Assembly (NCBI RefSeq): GCF_900129355.1
Contig: NZ_FQVL01000003.1
Location: 1 to 64,000, forward strand
Length of the DNA: 64,000 bases
Origin: Seinonella peptonophila
GTDB taxonomy: Bacteria; Bacillota; Bacilli; Thermoactinomycetales; Thermoactinomycetaceae
Reading direction: 5' to 3'
A model generated the notes under the pieces. It was not told the origin of the DNA. It worked only from the letters and a program-made list of their open reading frames with translations, and made no database searches. The position numbers were made by a program, and so were the translations under genes. This document shows, one piece after another, positions 55,412-63,874 of this stretch (positions are counted from its first letter, which is position 1; each line of letters opens with the position of its first letter).

Positions 55412-56425
55412 TTACGATCCCCTTACATATGTGTAAGATTGGAATATAATCAAAAAAACAGAACCAATTCCTTCCTCAGACTCCATTTCTACTTGATGAC
55501 CCAGTTTTTCACAAATTTGCTTGACAAGAAATAAGCCCATTCCGGTTGATTCCCGATGCGTACGACCATGTTTACCTGTAAAAAAAGGTTGGAACACTCT
55601 TCGTTGATCTTTTTTTGGAATACCAACCCCTTGATCTTTTACTTCTAAATATAGCTTCCCCCGCTTTGCCTTTACGCAAATATGCACCTTCTCTCCTTTC
55701 CCAGTTGAATAACGAACAGCATTTGTTATGAGTTGACTTAAAATAAAGGTCAACCATTTTTCATCAGAGTAAACATGCCAAGACGGTTCGATGTTGATCT
55801 CAGGATATATATGACTTCTGATAAATAGACGTTTATTCTCCGAAACTACTTTCGTAACAAGTTGATGTAATGGAATCGACTCAACATGAAAATCATGTTC
55901 AAATGATTCCAATCGAGTTGCATATAAGACCATTTCTAATCCTTTTTGAAGCCGTTCGAGCTCTTCTTGAATGCTTTCATTTTCATCATGAACCATATCT
56001 TGAGTAATCAAGTGGATCACAGCTAATGGTGTCTTCATTTGATGCACCCACTGCGTAATGAAAAAAAGATGGTTCTTTAATTTTTGGCGATACTGAATCA
56101 GCTCACTCTGGTAAACCTGATAGTAACTTGCTAAGAGATGTTGAAGTGCTTCACCCACTGCTGTTGTGTCTGGTTGTTCAACACCTTCGTTCAATTGTTT
56201 GATAGGTGTATCGAGTCTCCGATAATACTGATCAAGCCGCATTAGTCGGTAGAGGAGCAATCCTATGAGTGATATTGAGCTTAGTAAAAATCCATAGCCA
56301 TGAACAGCAAAATTTTCATAGCCATCCAGCCAATATATAAATGGGATCATGACAGTTTGAATGGTAAAAATAAGAATGATTGAAAAATGATCACGCCAAA
56401 AGAGCTTCATTCTGTCTCTCTCCAA
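55412..56425 (-). CDS. Intramembrane-sensing histidine kinase, BceS-like
   Basis: A 337-aa kinase. Two closely spaced helices (about 13-33 and 38-58) leave almost no extracellular loop, as in kinases that sense through a partner ABC transporter. The H-box is WVHQMKTPLAVIHL. The ATPase domain has QLITNAVRYSTG, DQGVGIPKKD and STGMGLFLVKQI. It overlaps the regulator gene by 19 bases. Confidence 0.9.
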   Translation of the reverse strand: MERDRMKLFWRDHFSIILIFTIQTVMIPFIYWLDGYENFAVHGYGFLLSSISLIGLLLYRLMRLDQYYRRLDTPIKQLNEGVEQPDTTAVGEALQHLLASYYQVYQSELIQYRQKLKNHLFFITQWVHQMKTPLAVIHLITQDMVHDENESIQEELERLQKGLEMVLYATRLESFEHDFHVESIPLHQLVTKVVSENKRLFIRSHIYPEINIEPSWHVYSDEKWLTFILSQLITNAVRYSTGKGEKVHICVKAKRGKLYLEVKDQGVGIPKKDQRRVFQPFFTGKHGRTHRESTGMGLFLVKQICEKLGHQVEMESEEGIGSVFLIIFQSYTYVRGS

Positions 56426-57105
56426 GTCACACTTAATCGGTACCCAGCTCCACGTACTGTTTCGATCACATCTTTCAACGAGAGCTCCAGTAACTTTTTT
56501 CGTACACGAGTAACATAGACATTTAATGTATTATCATCAATGAAATGTTGGTCATCCCATAATTTTTCTAATAAACGGTCACGTCTTACCACTCTTGGAT
56601 AGAATTCCATTAAAGTTTGTAAAAGAATGGACTCTTTATGGCTTAATTCGACGATTTTTTCTGCTAAAGTGAGTTGCATCCGTTCAGGATAAAGAATCAA
56701 TCCTGCTACTTCAATTGTTCTTTCACCTTTTTGCGCATATTGACCATATGAGCGTCGGAGATGGCTTTTTATTTTTGCCATTACAATTTCATAATCAAAT
56801 GGCTTGGTTATGTAATCATCAGCACCATTTTCTAATGCCATTACTTGATCCATCTTACCCTCGCGAGCTGTGATAAATAAAATCGGGCAAATCGATGTCT
56901 TACGAATTTGACGACACCAGTAGTAGCCATCAAAATAAGGTAAATTAATATCTAGTAACACAAGATCAGGTAGAAGCGAGTGAAATTCATCAAGTATTTT
57001 AGAAAAGTCTTGGACTGGCATCGCACGATATCCATATTTTTCTATATGCGAACAAAGTAGTTGTTCTATTTTAGGATCATCTTCTATAATCATAATCTGA
57101 AACAT
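56407..57105 (-). CDS. OmpR-family response regulator, BceR-like
   Basis: A 232-aa regulator. The receiver has IIEDDPK, the phosphoacceptor Asp in LVLLDINLPYFDGY and Lys in YITKPFDYE. The winged helix contains ELSHKESILLQTL and NTLNVYVTRVRKKL. Encoded with a BceS-like kinase, it should activate the nearby ABC genes in response to peptide antibiotics. Confidence 0.92.
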   Translation of the reverse strand: MFQIMIIEDDPKIEQLLCSHIEKYGYRAMPVQDFSKILDEFHSLLPDLVLLDINLPYFDGYYWCRQIRKTSICPILFITAREGKMDQVMALENGADDYITKPFDYEIVMAKIKSHLRRSYGQYAQKGERTIEVAGLILYPERMQLTLAEKIVELSHKESILLQTLMEFYPRVVRRDRLLEKLWDDQHFIDDNTLNVYVTRVRKKLLELSLKDVIETVRGAGYRLSVTWRETE

Positions 57106-57150
57106 TCAAATCTTTCTGCTCCTTTCATGATCTTGTTATCATTATCACCA

Positions 57151-57747
57151 TTACACTTGTTTTCTAGGCTTTTTTGGAAAGATAAAATAAGATAGTGACC
57201 AAATTGTATCGATTATAAATATTTTCATCCAAACTGCATTTATTTGATTATAACTTTCATTTTTATATAGGAATCCTGGTTCACTTAAACCAGAGCTAAA
57301 ATAGAAAAAAAGTTGTATACAAATAAAAAGTAAAAGATGAATCAACCAACTTTTAAATTGTTTCTTTGCATATGCGATTCCATATAAACGTTTTTGATCA
57401 TATTCTTTCACAGCTTGAGGAACTTCTTCATTTCGCCATTTTGCTACCAACCGCTGAATATAAATATCTAGTTTCTTCGCGTCATGACGACCCCATGTAA
57501 ATGTATAGACTAAAATGGCAATCATAACTATGGAGAAAGTAGACAGCTTACCAGTATAACTGTAGTTTATCAAAGCCAAACAGGCTACCCATAATTCATT
57601 TAGAACCAGCATCACAAGTGCAACAAAACTGCCCAAGCGGAAGTGCAAAACATAGCGTAAAACAAAAAAGGCAATCAAAGTCACCCAAAATATAATTTCC
57701 GATATGATAAAAAAAAGCCATTGATGCTCAATTATAGACAAAACCAT
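57151..57747 (-). CDS. Integral membrane protein of unknown function
   Basis: A 198-aa protein with about five hydrophobic segments: residues 8-30, 38-58, 68-86, 130-150 and a last one near 172-190. A charged cytoplasmic loop (GRHDAKKLDIYIQRLVAKW) lies between the third and fourth. GGGGAG precedes the ATG. It stands directly upstream of the BceRS-like operon, with a 45-base gap, and may be co-transcribed with it. I recognise no named family. Confidence 0.75.
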   Translation of the reverse strand: MVLSIIEHQWLFFIISEIIFWVTLIAFFVLRYVLHFRLGSFVALVMLVLNELWVACLALINYSYTGKLSTFSIVMIAILVYTFTWGRHDAKKLDIYIQRLVAKWRNEEVPQAVKEYDQKRLYGIAYAKKQFKSWLIHLLLFICIQLFFYFSSGLSEPGFLYKNESYNQINAVWMKIFIIDTIWSLSYFIFPKKPRKQV

Positions 57748-57866
57748 CTTGAACCTACTCCCCTTTTATGACCCCATAATAAGTTCAGCTTGCAATATAA
57801 TATCCAGACCTTCAAAATGATGTTATACATCATAAAAATGCACACAATAATATTGGAGGTTACAAC

Positions 57867-59462
57867 ATGAAGACACTGATTTGGGTTACGATCATCTTAG
57901 TAGCCCTGATCCTGCTTGCTTTTTTTCTAACTATGTATTATTTCTCTCGAAAAACGAATCAACACTCTATTATTCGATCACATCCATATTTAGGCTGGAT
58001 GCGTTATCTGTTAGAAAAATTAGGACCAGAATTCCGTCAATATTGGTTTGACGACGATAACGCAGGAAAACCGTTCTCCCGCTATGAGTTTATTGGTTTG
58101 GTTTTTGCAGCAAAATATCGAACTGACTTGATCGGATTTGGTTCAAAAAAGGATTTCTCATTGCCTGATTATTATATCGCAAACTCTGTTTTTCCTCTGC
58201 TTGAAGATGAATTAAAAGTAGATAATCAACAAGCATCAGCTAAAAAATATGTAATCAAAGAAGAAGGTATTTTTAGTAGGAAAGAAAAAATGATTGACGA
58301 TCAAACTTCTAAATGGCTTTATTCTGATGAGGATGCCATTATTATCGGCCCAGATCGTCAACATCCGTGGGAAGTTAAGGGAATGTTTGGAGCATCCGCT
58401 ACTTCATATGGATCAATCGGTGAAAATTATATCCTTTCTACAGGACATGGTGCTGCTATGGCTGGAGGCTCTTGGATTAATACTGGTGAGGGAGGCGTTA
58501 TCACTGAACACCTTCAGACAGGTGCTGATGTGGTTGCACAAATCGGACCTGGATTGTTTGGCTATCGCACTGAAGCAGGTGACTTCTCGTGGGAAGCATT
58601 TGTAGAAAAAGCAAGCGAACCCCATATCCGTGCATTTGAACTAAAGTTTGCTCAAGGGGCAAAAATTCGTGGTGGTCACCTTGAGGGAAACAAAGTAAAT
58701 GCCAAGATTGCCAAAGTTCGCAATGTTCCCGTTGGTAAAACAATTAATTCACCAAATCGATTTCCATTTTTACGACAACCAGAAGAAGCCCTTCGTTTTA
58801 TTCAACGCTTACAACAAAGAGGCGGAAAACCTGTAGGGATCAAAATTGTAATCGGTCAACAAAAAAGTTTAGAAGAACTGCTGCAAGCTATGATTCGTCT
58901 TAATATATTCCCTGACTTTATTACAGTAGACGGTAGTGAGGGTGGTTCAGGAGCAACGTATAAAGCAATGGCTGATGCGATGGGCATGCCACTGATTCCC
59001 GCACTCATCACATTTATTGATACTGTTCATCGATATGGAATCCGTGAGCGCTTCCGTGTCTTTGCATCAGGCAAACTCATCTCCCCAGATAAAGTTGCCA
59101 TCGCTTTAGCTATTGGTGCTGATGCTGTTAATTCTGCACGTGGATTTATGATGGCAAATGGTTGTATTATGGCACTACAATGCCATACAGGACGCTGTCC
59201 GGCTGGGGTCGCTACTACTGATCCAAAATATCAAGATGCACTTGTTCCTGAGGAGAAAAAATGGCGAGTGATGAACTATATTATTAGCATGCGTTATAGC
59301 TTATTTGCATTAGCTGCTGCAGCTGGTCTAGAAAGCCCACGCCACTTTACCCGTGAACACATTGTTTATAGCAATCCGAATGGTCAATCCGTTAAATTGA
59401 GTGAACTGTTCCCTTTACCATCTAAAGAAGAAAGTGATTTTTCTGGAGAGCATGCCTCATAA
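57867..59462 (+). CDS. FMN-binding glutamate synthase-domain protein (YerD-like)
   Basis: A 531-aa protein with an N-terminal membrane helix (about 4-25) and a central glutamate synthase FMN domain. Motifs include STGHGAAMAGGSWINTGEGG (FMN region), DGSEGGSGATYKAMADAMG, GADAVNSARGFM and the Fe-S Cys segment CHTGRCPAGVAT. It lacks the glutaminase domain of full glutamate synthase. The reaction is unknown; YerD of B. subtilis has the same architecture. TGGAGG precedes the ATG. Confidence 0.9.
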   Translation: MKTLIWVTIILVALILLAFFLTMYYFSRKTNQHSIIRSHPYLGWMRYLLEKLGPEFRQYWFDDDNAGKPFSRYEFIGLVFAAKYRTDLIGFGSKKDFSLPDYYIANSVFPLLEDELKVDNQQASAKKYVIKEEGIFSRKEKMIDDQTSKWLYSDEDAIIIGPDRQHPWEVKGMFGASATSYGSIGENYILSTGHGAAMAGGSWINTGEGGVITEHLQTGADVVAQIGPGLFGYRTEAGDFSWEAFVEKASEPHIRAFELKFAQGAKIRGGHLEGNKVNAKIAKVRNVPVGKTINSPNRFPFLRQPEEALRFIQRLQQRGGKPVGIKIVIGQQKSLEELLQAMIRLNIFPDFITVDGSEGGSGATYKAMADAMGMPLIPALITFIDTVHRYGIRERFRVFASGKLISPDKVAIALAIGADAVNSARGFMMANGCIMALQCHTGRCPAGVATTDPKYQDALVPEEKKWRVMNYIISMRYSLFALAAAAGLESPRHFTREHIVYSNPNGQSVKLSELFPLPSKEESDFSGEHAS

Positions 59463-59496
59463 AACAACGTCCCATAATAGGGGCGTTGCTTTTTAT
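59463..59496 (+). terminator. Intrinsic terminator of the yerD-like gene
   Basis: AACAACGTCCC and GGGGCGTTG pair, followed by CTTTTTATTTT. Confidence 0.75.
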
Positions 59497-59519
59497 TTTA
59501 AAAACTTGCTTACGCTTAA

Positions 59520-59611
59520 CCTAGGGATTGATTATTCTTACCATTGGTATTTTTATGGAATATTTCTTATTTCGAATGGGAATATTCAATCAAACAAAAT
59601 CAATCCTTAGG
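59520..59611 (+). promoter_or_regulatory. Long hairpin covering the ribosome site of the EamA gene
   Basis: CCTAGGGATTGATT (59520-59533) pairs with AATCAATCCTTAGG (59598-59611) at 13 of 14 positions. The 3' arm includes part of the Shine-Dalgarno TAGGAGA before the ATG at 59620. A smaller GAATATT/AATATTC hairpin lies in the loop. It could control translation. Confidence 0.5.
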
Positions 59612-59619
59612 AGAAACGA

Positions 59620-60492
59620 ATGACACAGCTGAGAGCAGGATATTATGTTTTTTTAGGAGCTTGTTGCTATGGTAACCTCTCAACAATTACAAAGTTAGGG
59701 TTTGCACAGGGATATTCACCAGCAGATCTATTGAGTAGTTCAACATTGTTAGGATGTCTGTTATTATGGTTATATACTTTACCGAAGATACAAAAAATAA
59801 AAGTAATTCCAGCAAGAACTATTGTCTTTCTGATCATAGTTGGCTCTATCTGGGGCCTAACCGACATTTTTTATAGTATCACCATAAAGAATTTACCCGC
59901 GTCTTTAGCAGTGATATTACTTTTTCAATTCACTTGGATAAGCCAAATCGTCTATATGATTCAAAAGAGAACGTGGCTTACTATATACCAGTGGATCGCA
60001 CTAGCCAGTGTTTTATTTGGCACTTTTTTAGCTGCGGATTATCATACAAATCAACTTGCATACATAAATTGGCTTGGTTTCGCCTTTGGAGTTTGTAGTG
60101 CAATTTCATATACTGCATCTATTTTTATCAGCGACACAGTTGGGCTAAAAATTCATTCCAGCATCCGAAGTACATTGATCGTAACAGGTCAACTGATGTT
60201 GATTTGGATTATATTTCCGCCTACTTTTTTGTTTACTTCAGCATTTGCAAATGGATTATGGATATGGGCAGGACTGCTAGGACTTGTTGGGATTTTTGTC
60301 ACAACCATCACATACACAAAAGGAATTCCCCATATCGGAACCAGTTTAGCTGGGATACTCGGCTCAATTGAACTTCCAATGGTCTTATTACTCGCTTCTT
60401 GGATTTTGCATGAACAAGTCGGAATTTCGCAATGGGTTGGCGTCTTTTTCATCTTAGTGGGTATTTATATCTCTAGTCGCTCTAGTTATTAG
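59620..60492 (+). CDS. EamA/DMT-family transporter
   Basis: A 290-aa protein with about ten membrane helices in two EamA repeats (about 5-140 and 150-288). It resembles RhaT/EamA metabolite exporters or permeases; the substrate is unknown. A long hairpin overlaps its ribosome site. It is convergent with the FAD reductase gene. Confidence 0.88.
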   Translation: MTQLRAGYYVFLGACCYGNLSTITKLGFAQGYSPADLLSSSTLLGCLLLWLYTLPKIQKIKVIPARTIVFLIIVGSIWGLTDIFYSITIKNLPASLAVILLFQFTWISQIVYMIQKRTWLTIYQWIALASVLFGTFLAADYHTNQLAYINWLGFAFGVCSAISYTASIFISDTVGLKIHSSIRSTLIVTGQLMLIWIIFPPTFLFTSAFANGLWIWAGLLGLVGIFVTTITYTKGIPHIGTSLAGILGSIELPMVLLLASWILHEQVGISQWVGVFFILVGIYISSRSSY

Positions 60493-60674
60493 CCTCTTAA
60501 CATAACTTACAAATATGACCTACTTTATTATAGTCCTCTAATTATTGAGACTGTGAAGTTCCTATTTACAAAAATTGATATCATTAAAATATCCAATATA
60601 ACTTCTGTTGGTATGAGCAATCTCTTACTATTTAAGATGACTAGGTCGAGCAGATCTCAGCACCTATTTCTATA

Positions 60675-60711
60675 GAACCTAGGATGGGAGGGGTAAACCC
60701 ATCCTAGGTTC
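60675..60711. terminator. Perfect 14-bp hairpin between convergent genes
   Basis: GAACCTAGGATGGG and CCCATCCTAGGTTC with a nine-base loop lie just after the reductase stop. A T tract is weak on both strands, so termination is likely but not certain. Confidence 0.6.
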
Positions 60712-60714
60712 GCT

Positions 60715-61275
60715 CTATTTCAGCACATCATGATCCACATAGCGAGTACCATTTAATTCACTTACCAAATTAATCGCTACTTTTGCTCCATCTCCGGCTG
60801 TAATGATGGTATGAACACTTACACCAGCAGCCGTTCCTGCTGCCCATATTCCAGGAACATTGGTTTTTCCTTGCTCATCAGTAGCAAAAACCGTTTTAAT
60901 CCTTGGCTCAGTACCTTCCTTGGTTTCAAGACCTAATGATTCAGCTAAATTGGTCAATGCGCCTGTTGCGATAATCACATTTTTGGCTGTTACTTCTCCT
61001 TCTTCTAGCACAACGCGAAATCCGTCCTCTTGTTTCTCAATCGAGGTCACTCTTCCATCCACCAAAGTAGTTCCAAATTTTTCAGCTTGTTTCTTTCCGA
61101 TTTCGACCATCTCGGGACCGGTAATCTCCATCACTCCATAATGATTTTCAATCCAAGCTCTCTTGGTCATACTTTTATCGTTATCAATCAATGCAGTTGT
61201 CTTCCCTGCTTTTGCTGTAAACAATGCAGCACTTGCCCCAGCAGGGCCTGCCCCAATAATCGCTACTTCATACAT
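60715..61275 (-). CDS. Short FAD-dependent oxidoreductase (thioredoxin reductase-like, one domain)
   Basis: The 186-aa product carries the FAD-binding half only. N-terminal GAGPAGASAALFTAKAG is the dinucleotide fold, ATGALTN the second FAD contact and GIWAAGTAAGVSVHTIITAGDGAKVA the C-terminal FAD motif. The NADPH domain and redox CxxC of thioredoxin reductase are absent. Such short proteins are known in Bacillales but their reaction is unclear. AAGGAGTG precedes the ATG. Confidence 0.85.
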   Translation of the reverse strand: MYEVAIIGAGPAGASAALFTAKAGKTTALIDNDKSMTKRAWIENHYGVMEITGPEMVEIGKKQAEKFGTTLVDGRVTSIEKQEDGFRVVLEEGEVTAKNVIIATGALTNLAESLGLETKEGTEPRIKTVFATDEQGKTNVPGIWAAGTAAGVSVHTIITAGDGAKVAINLVSELNGTRYVDHDVLK

Positions 61276-61374
61276 ATTGATATCACTCCTTATCTCATCA
61301 TCCTTTTCATTTTACCCTTTCTCAACATCAAAAACATAAACAAAATAAAAAGTGACTATTAGAGTTCTGTATAG

Positions 61375-61470
61375 GGGGTATTAACACAAACCTTTTTTGA
61401 AGCAGCTAAGCCTGGTGATCCACATAGACTTGATAAAGATAAAGATGGTAAAGCATATGAAAGTAATTAA
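61375..61470 (+). pseudogene. Remnant of an Excalibur (calcium-binding) domain
   Basis: A frame without a start reads AKPGDPHRLDKDKDGKAYES before TAA. This resembles the Excalibur DxDxDGxxCE motif, with the Cys changed to Tyr. It is the tail of a lost gene, perhaps a cell-wall or nuclease-like protein. Confidence 0.5.
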
Positions 61471-61538
61471 CCCTGGTAATACCCAAGGATTTTAATATGA
61501 TAAAAAGGCGATAACGCACATTGAAAGAATAGATCACT

Positions 61539-61619
61539 ATGGATTATAAAGAAATATTAAATCAGATCATTGGAGTAGAGGAAGCAGCCTATCTTGTCCC
61601 AGTCATTACCCACCCATAA
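61539..61619 (+). pseudogene. Short helix-turn-helix-like fragment
   Basis: A 26-codon frame MDYKEILNQIIGVEEAAYLV resembles the first helix of MerR/excisionase-like proteins and then ends. No ribosome site stands before it. Weak support. Confidence 0.25.
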
Positions 61620-61851
61620 TACATGTCTCGTTCTTCCGATCTTCCTTTACATCTAGATAAACACTTATGCTATCAACCACCTCACTAGCGACGTAGAGCC
61701 ATGATCTACGCAGCCTAAACGCTGGTTTACTACTTGATAACTCAAGCACTCTCAAGATAGTGTTAGCTCTTTGCCAAAGTTGGTAAAAGATGTTTGCTAT
61801 TCTGATGCCCTATTATTTCCTAAACAAATCTTTCATTCTCGAGCCTTATAT

Positions 61852-61941
61852 TCAAAAAGCATTTGAATTTAAGCCCAATCCAGCACCTTCAATACACTTT
61901 ATTAGTTCATTAAGTTTTTTAGGGTCATTGTGCTCAATCAT
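61852..61941 (-). pseudogene. Small unrecognised ORF or fragment
   Basis: MIEHNDPKKLNELIKCIEG is protein-like, and open sequence continues upstream in frame without a start (KREYPIL before the Met). It follows the 54-aa ORF closely on the same strand. No family recognised. Confidence 0.25.
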
Positions 61942-61961
61942 TAGAATCGGATATTCTCGTT

Positions 61962-62126
61962 TTAATTCCCATCCTCTCCCTGTTCATTTCTTTGAGGTGT
62001 CTGTGGATCATTATTCTTCTTTTCATTTACATTATCAGGTTCTATTAGTAAGTTTGACTTTTTCTGTCTCTCTTCGAATTCTTTCTTGCCTTTCAAAAAA
62101 GATTCTCTAATTGCTTTCAAGTCCAT
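61962..62126 (-). CDS. Small charged protein, 54 aa
   Basis: The product begins MDLKAIRESFLKGKKEFEE and is rich in Lys, Glu, Asn and Gln. AAAGGGG lies eight bases before the ATG. The first half looks helical and the second unstructured. No family is recognised. It stands in a decayed accessory region, so it could be a surviving small gene or a fragment. Confidence 0.5.
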   Translation of the reverse strand: MDLKAIRESFLKGKKEFEERQKKSNLLIEPDNVNEKKNNDPQTPQRNEQGEDGN

Positions 62127-62219
62127 GAAGATTACCCCTTTACCAAAAAGATATTGCTAAATCATTCTATCCTTATATTTGATTCAATATTGCTCTTTGT
62201 TAAACAAATTATAAAATTA

Positions 62220-62523
62220 TACACAAAATACAACAAATCTCCAATTTCCAAGCTCAATTGGTTGTAATTGTGGAATATTTGGTTTGAATGATTTTTTCGA
62301 AAAAAAACCAGTGGAATTACTCTTATTTGATGTCATTACAGGAAAAAAGCAAAATATTAGATTTAATTTGGGAAAAAATTTTTTTGGAGGTTTTTTATCT
62401 ATGATATTCTCCCCAAAAAAACCAAAGGAAATTGGTAACTATTTTATTTTAATTGCCTCGACCTTTGTTGGATCATTTAGTGTATTGAAGTCGGCTGGAA
62501 TTGGTTGGACGTTATTTTTTTGA
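62220..62523 (+). pseudogene. Membrane-protein fragment
   Basis: An open frame including CNCGIFGLNDFFEKKPVE and later YFILIASTFVGSFSVLKSAG has protein-like composition, with a possible membrane segment, but there is no ATG or ribosome site at its start and it stops early. Probably a broken gene. Confidence 0.3.
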
Positions 62524-62696
62524 TACCACTCCATATATAGATTCCAATCGGTTCGATATGCTTTTTGTGTGTTGGTTTCCCTAGACGCCTACATATATTT
62601 ATCTACCTTTTTAGTAGAATCGACTTCGTGTGATTTGCGAATGATAATATCCTTTCTGACATGTTCAACCCACTTTCTAAGTTCCGATAATGTAAG

Positions 62697-62742
62697 TTAT
62701 CGGATATAAACGAAACTAAATACAGCTCTTAATATCCGATAA
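62697..62742. repeat. Inverted repeat, 11 bp arms
   Basis: TTATCGGATAT (62697-62707) and ATATCCGATAA (62732-62742) are perfect inverted copies in a non-coding stretch. Confidence 0.6.
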
Positions 62743-62836
62743 GACAGTAAGCATGGGCTAAAATTCATGTCCGGTAAGGTTTATTCCAGTTTGCTCCCTA
62801 AACCCTATCTCAATTTGAAATTTCTTTTGAAATTCA

Positions 62837-63229
62837 CTATTTACTCGTTGATTTCCATGCTCTATATCCTTTCGTTAAAAGATAAGAAATAAAAAGGATC
62901 ACTGCAACGATTCCATCAGTAAGAAATACAGTTTGAATATCTGGTGTGATTTTATTTATCAACAAAGGAACCGTAACAGCAACTGCTGCTTTGTGAAAAA
63001 TGGTCAATTCCCAAATCCCAGCATAACGACGGGGAAAAAATGCTAAAAGAAGAAAAAGTCCAGTAAATACAAGGAAACCATAAAGACGCCAGATTTCTCC
63101 TACTTTTCTAATCGGTTCGGCTTCTGTCACAGTTGTTAAATTTAAAAAAAACGACGCAAACGCACCAACTGCACATAGCAGCAGCAATACCATAGATAAC
63201 AAATCTTTCCATTTAGATACAGTTGACAT
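62837..63229 (-). CDS. Small membrane protein of unknown function (four helices)
   Basis: A 130-aa protein with four hydrophobic segments, about residues 9-30, 48-66, 78-95 and 101-119. AAGGGATT lies before the ATG. Short loops include IRKVGEIWRLYG. No named family recognised. It stands alone at the edge of the decayed region. Confidence 0.75.
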   Translation of the reverse strand: MSTVSKWKDLLSMVLLLLCAVGAFASFFLNLTTVTEAEPIRKVGEIWRLYGFLVFTGLFLLLAFFPRRYAGIWELTIFHKAAVAVTVPLLINKITPDIQTVFLTDGIVAVILFISYLLTKGYRAWKSTSK

Positions 63230-63468
63230 CTAATCCCTTCTTTCAAAAGACATTATAATTATGCTACAAATAAATATAATAATACCTTACCATTTCATTA
63301 TCTAAGCGTTGTCGAATAAAAATAACCGATAATAACTTTTTTTACCAATTTATGTGTTCATTTACTCTGCTCAATACTTCATCTGGTTCTAAGTCATTTT
63401 TATGATGACTTTATCTTTCTTGATTGATGCATTTGTCACTTTCTTACACCACTTAACCATGTTAGTTA

Positions 63469-63541
63469 TAGAATAGGAGCAAGAACGAAACACTGGTAGA
63501 CTTCCCTCAGGTTCTCCCAGGTCGATCCTGCTCCTATTCTA
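63469..63541. repeat. Inverted repeat with 13-bp arms
   Basis: TAGAATAGGAGCA (63469-63481) and TGCTCCTATTCTA (63529-63541) are perfect inverted copies with a 47-base loop. The form could be a miniature element, a terminator-like hairpin or a structured RNA. Confidence 0.55.
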
Positions 63542-63550
63542 CAATGTTAT

Positions 63551-63610
63551 AAACCGCCTTCTCGATCAACGAAGCACAACAACAAGTCATGTCTATGAAA
63601 GTGGCGGTTT
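63551..63610. repeat. Second inverted repeat, 8-bp arms
   Basis: AAACCGCC (63551-63558) and GGCGGTTT (63603-63610) enclose 44 bases, just downstream of the 82-aa ORF on the minus strand. It may act as a terminator. Confidence 0.4.
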
Positions 63611-63625
63611 TGCAAACATATGCAC

Positions 63626-63868
63626 TCATTTCTTTCGATCCTCTAAATTTTTCGCTTTAGAAACGATTGCATCGACATCAATCTCAGTTCCCGTTTCGAT
63701 TGCACGCCTTGCAATACTTCTAATTGACATTCCTTTGCTATTCGATTGGCTCCAATCCACTCCCAATTTGTTCCCCGCTTCTCTGATCCTGTTCTCTATT
63801 TCCAATTGTGCCCTTTTTTTTGATGAATGTCTTTTTTTCCTTTTAGGTGGTTTTTTATCTTCATCCAT
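63626..63868 (-). CDS. Small basic protein, about 80 aa
   Basis: A highly charged protein with a Lys/Arg-rich N terminus (PPKRKKRHSSKKRAQ) and helical remainder (SIRSIARRAIETGTEID). GAAGG lies nine bases before the second of two in-frame ATGs, which I chose. No family is recognised; nucleic-acid binding is conceivable from charge alone. Confidence 0.6.
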   Translation of the reverse strand: MDEDKKPPKRKKRHSSKKRAQLEIENRIREAGNKLGVDWSQSNSKGMSIRSIARRAIETGTEIDVDAIVSKAKNLEDRKK

Positions 63869-63874
63869 GCCCAT

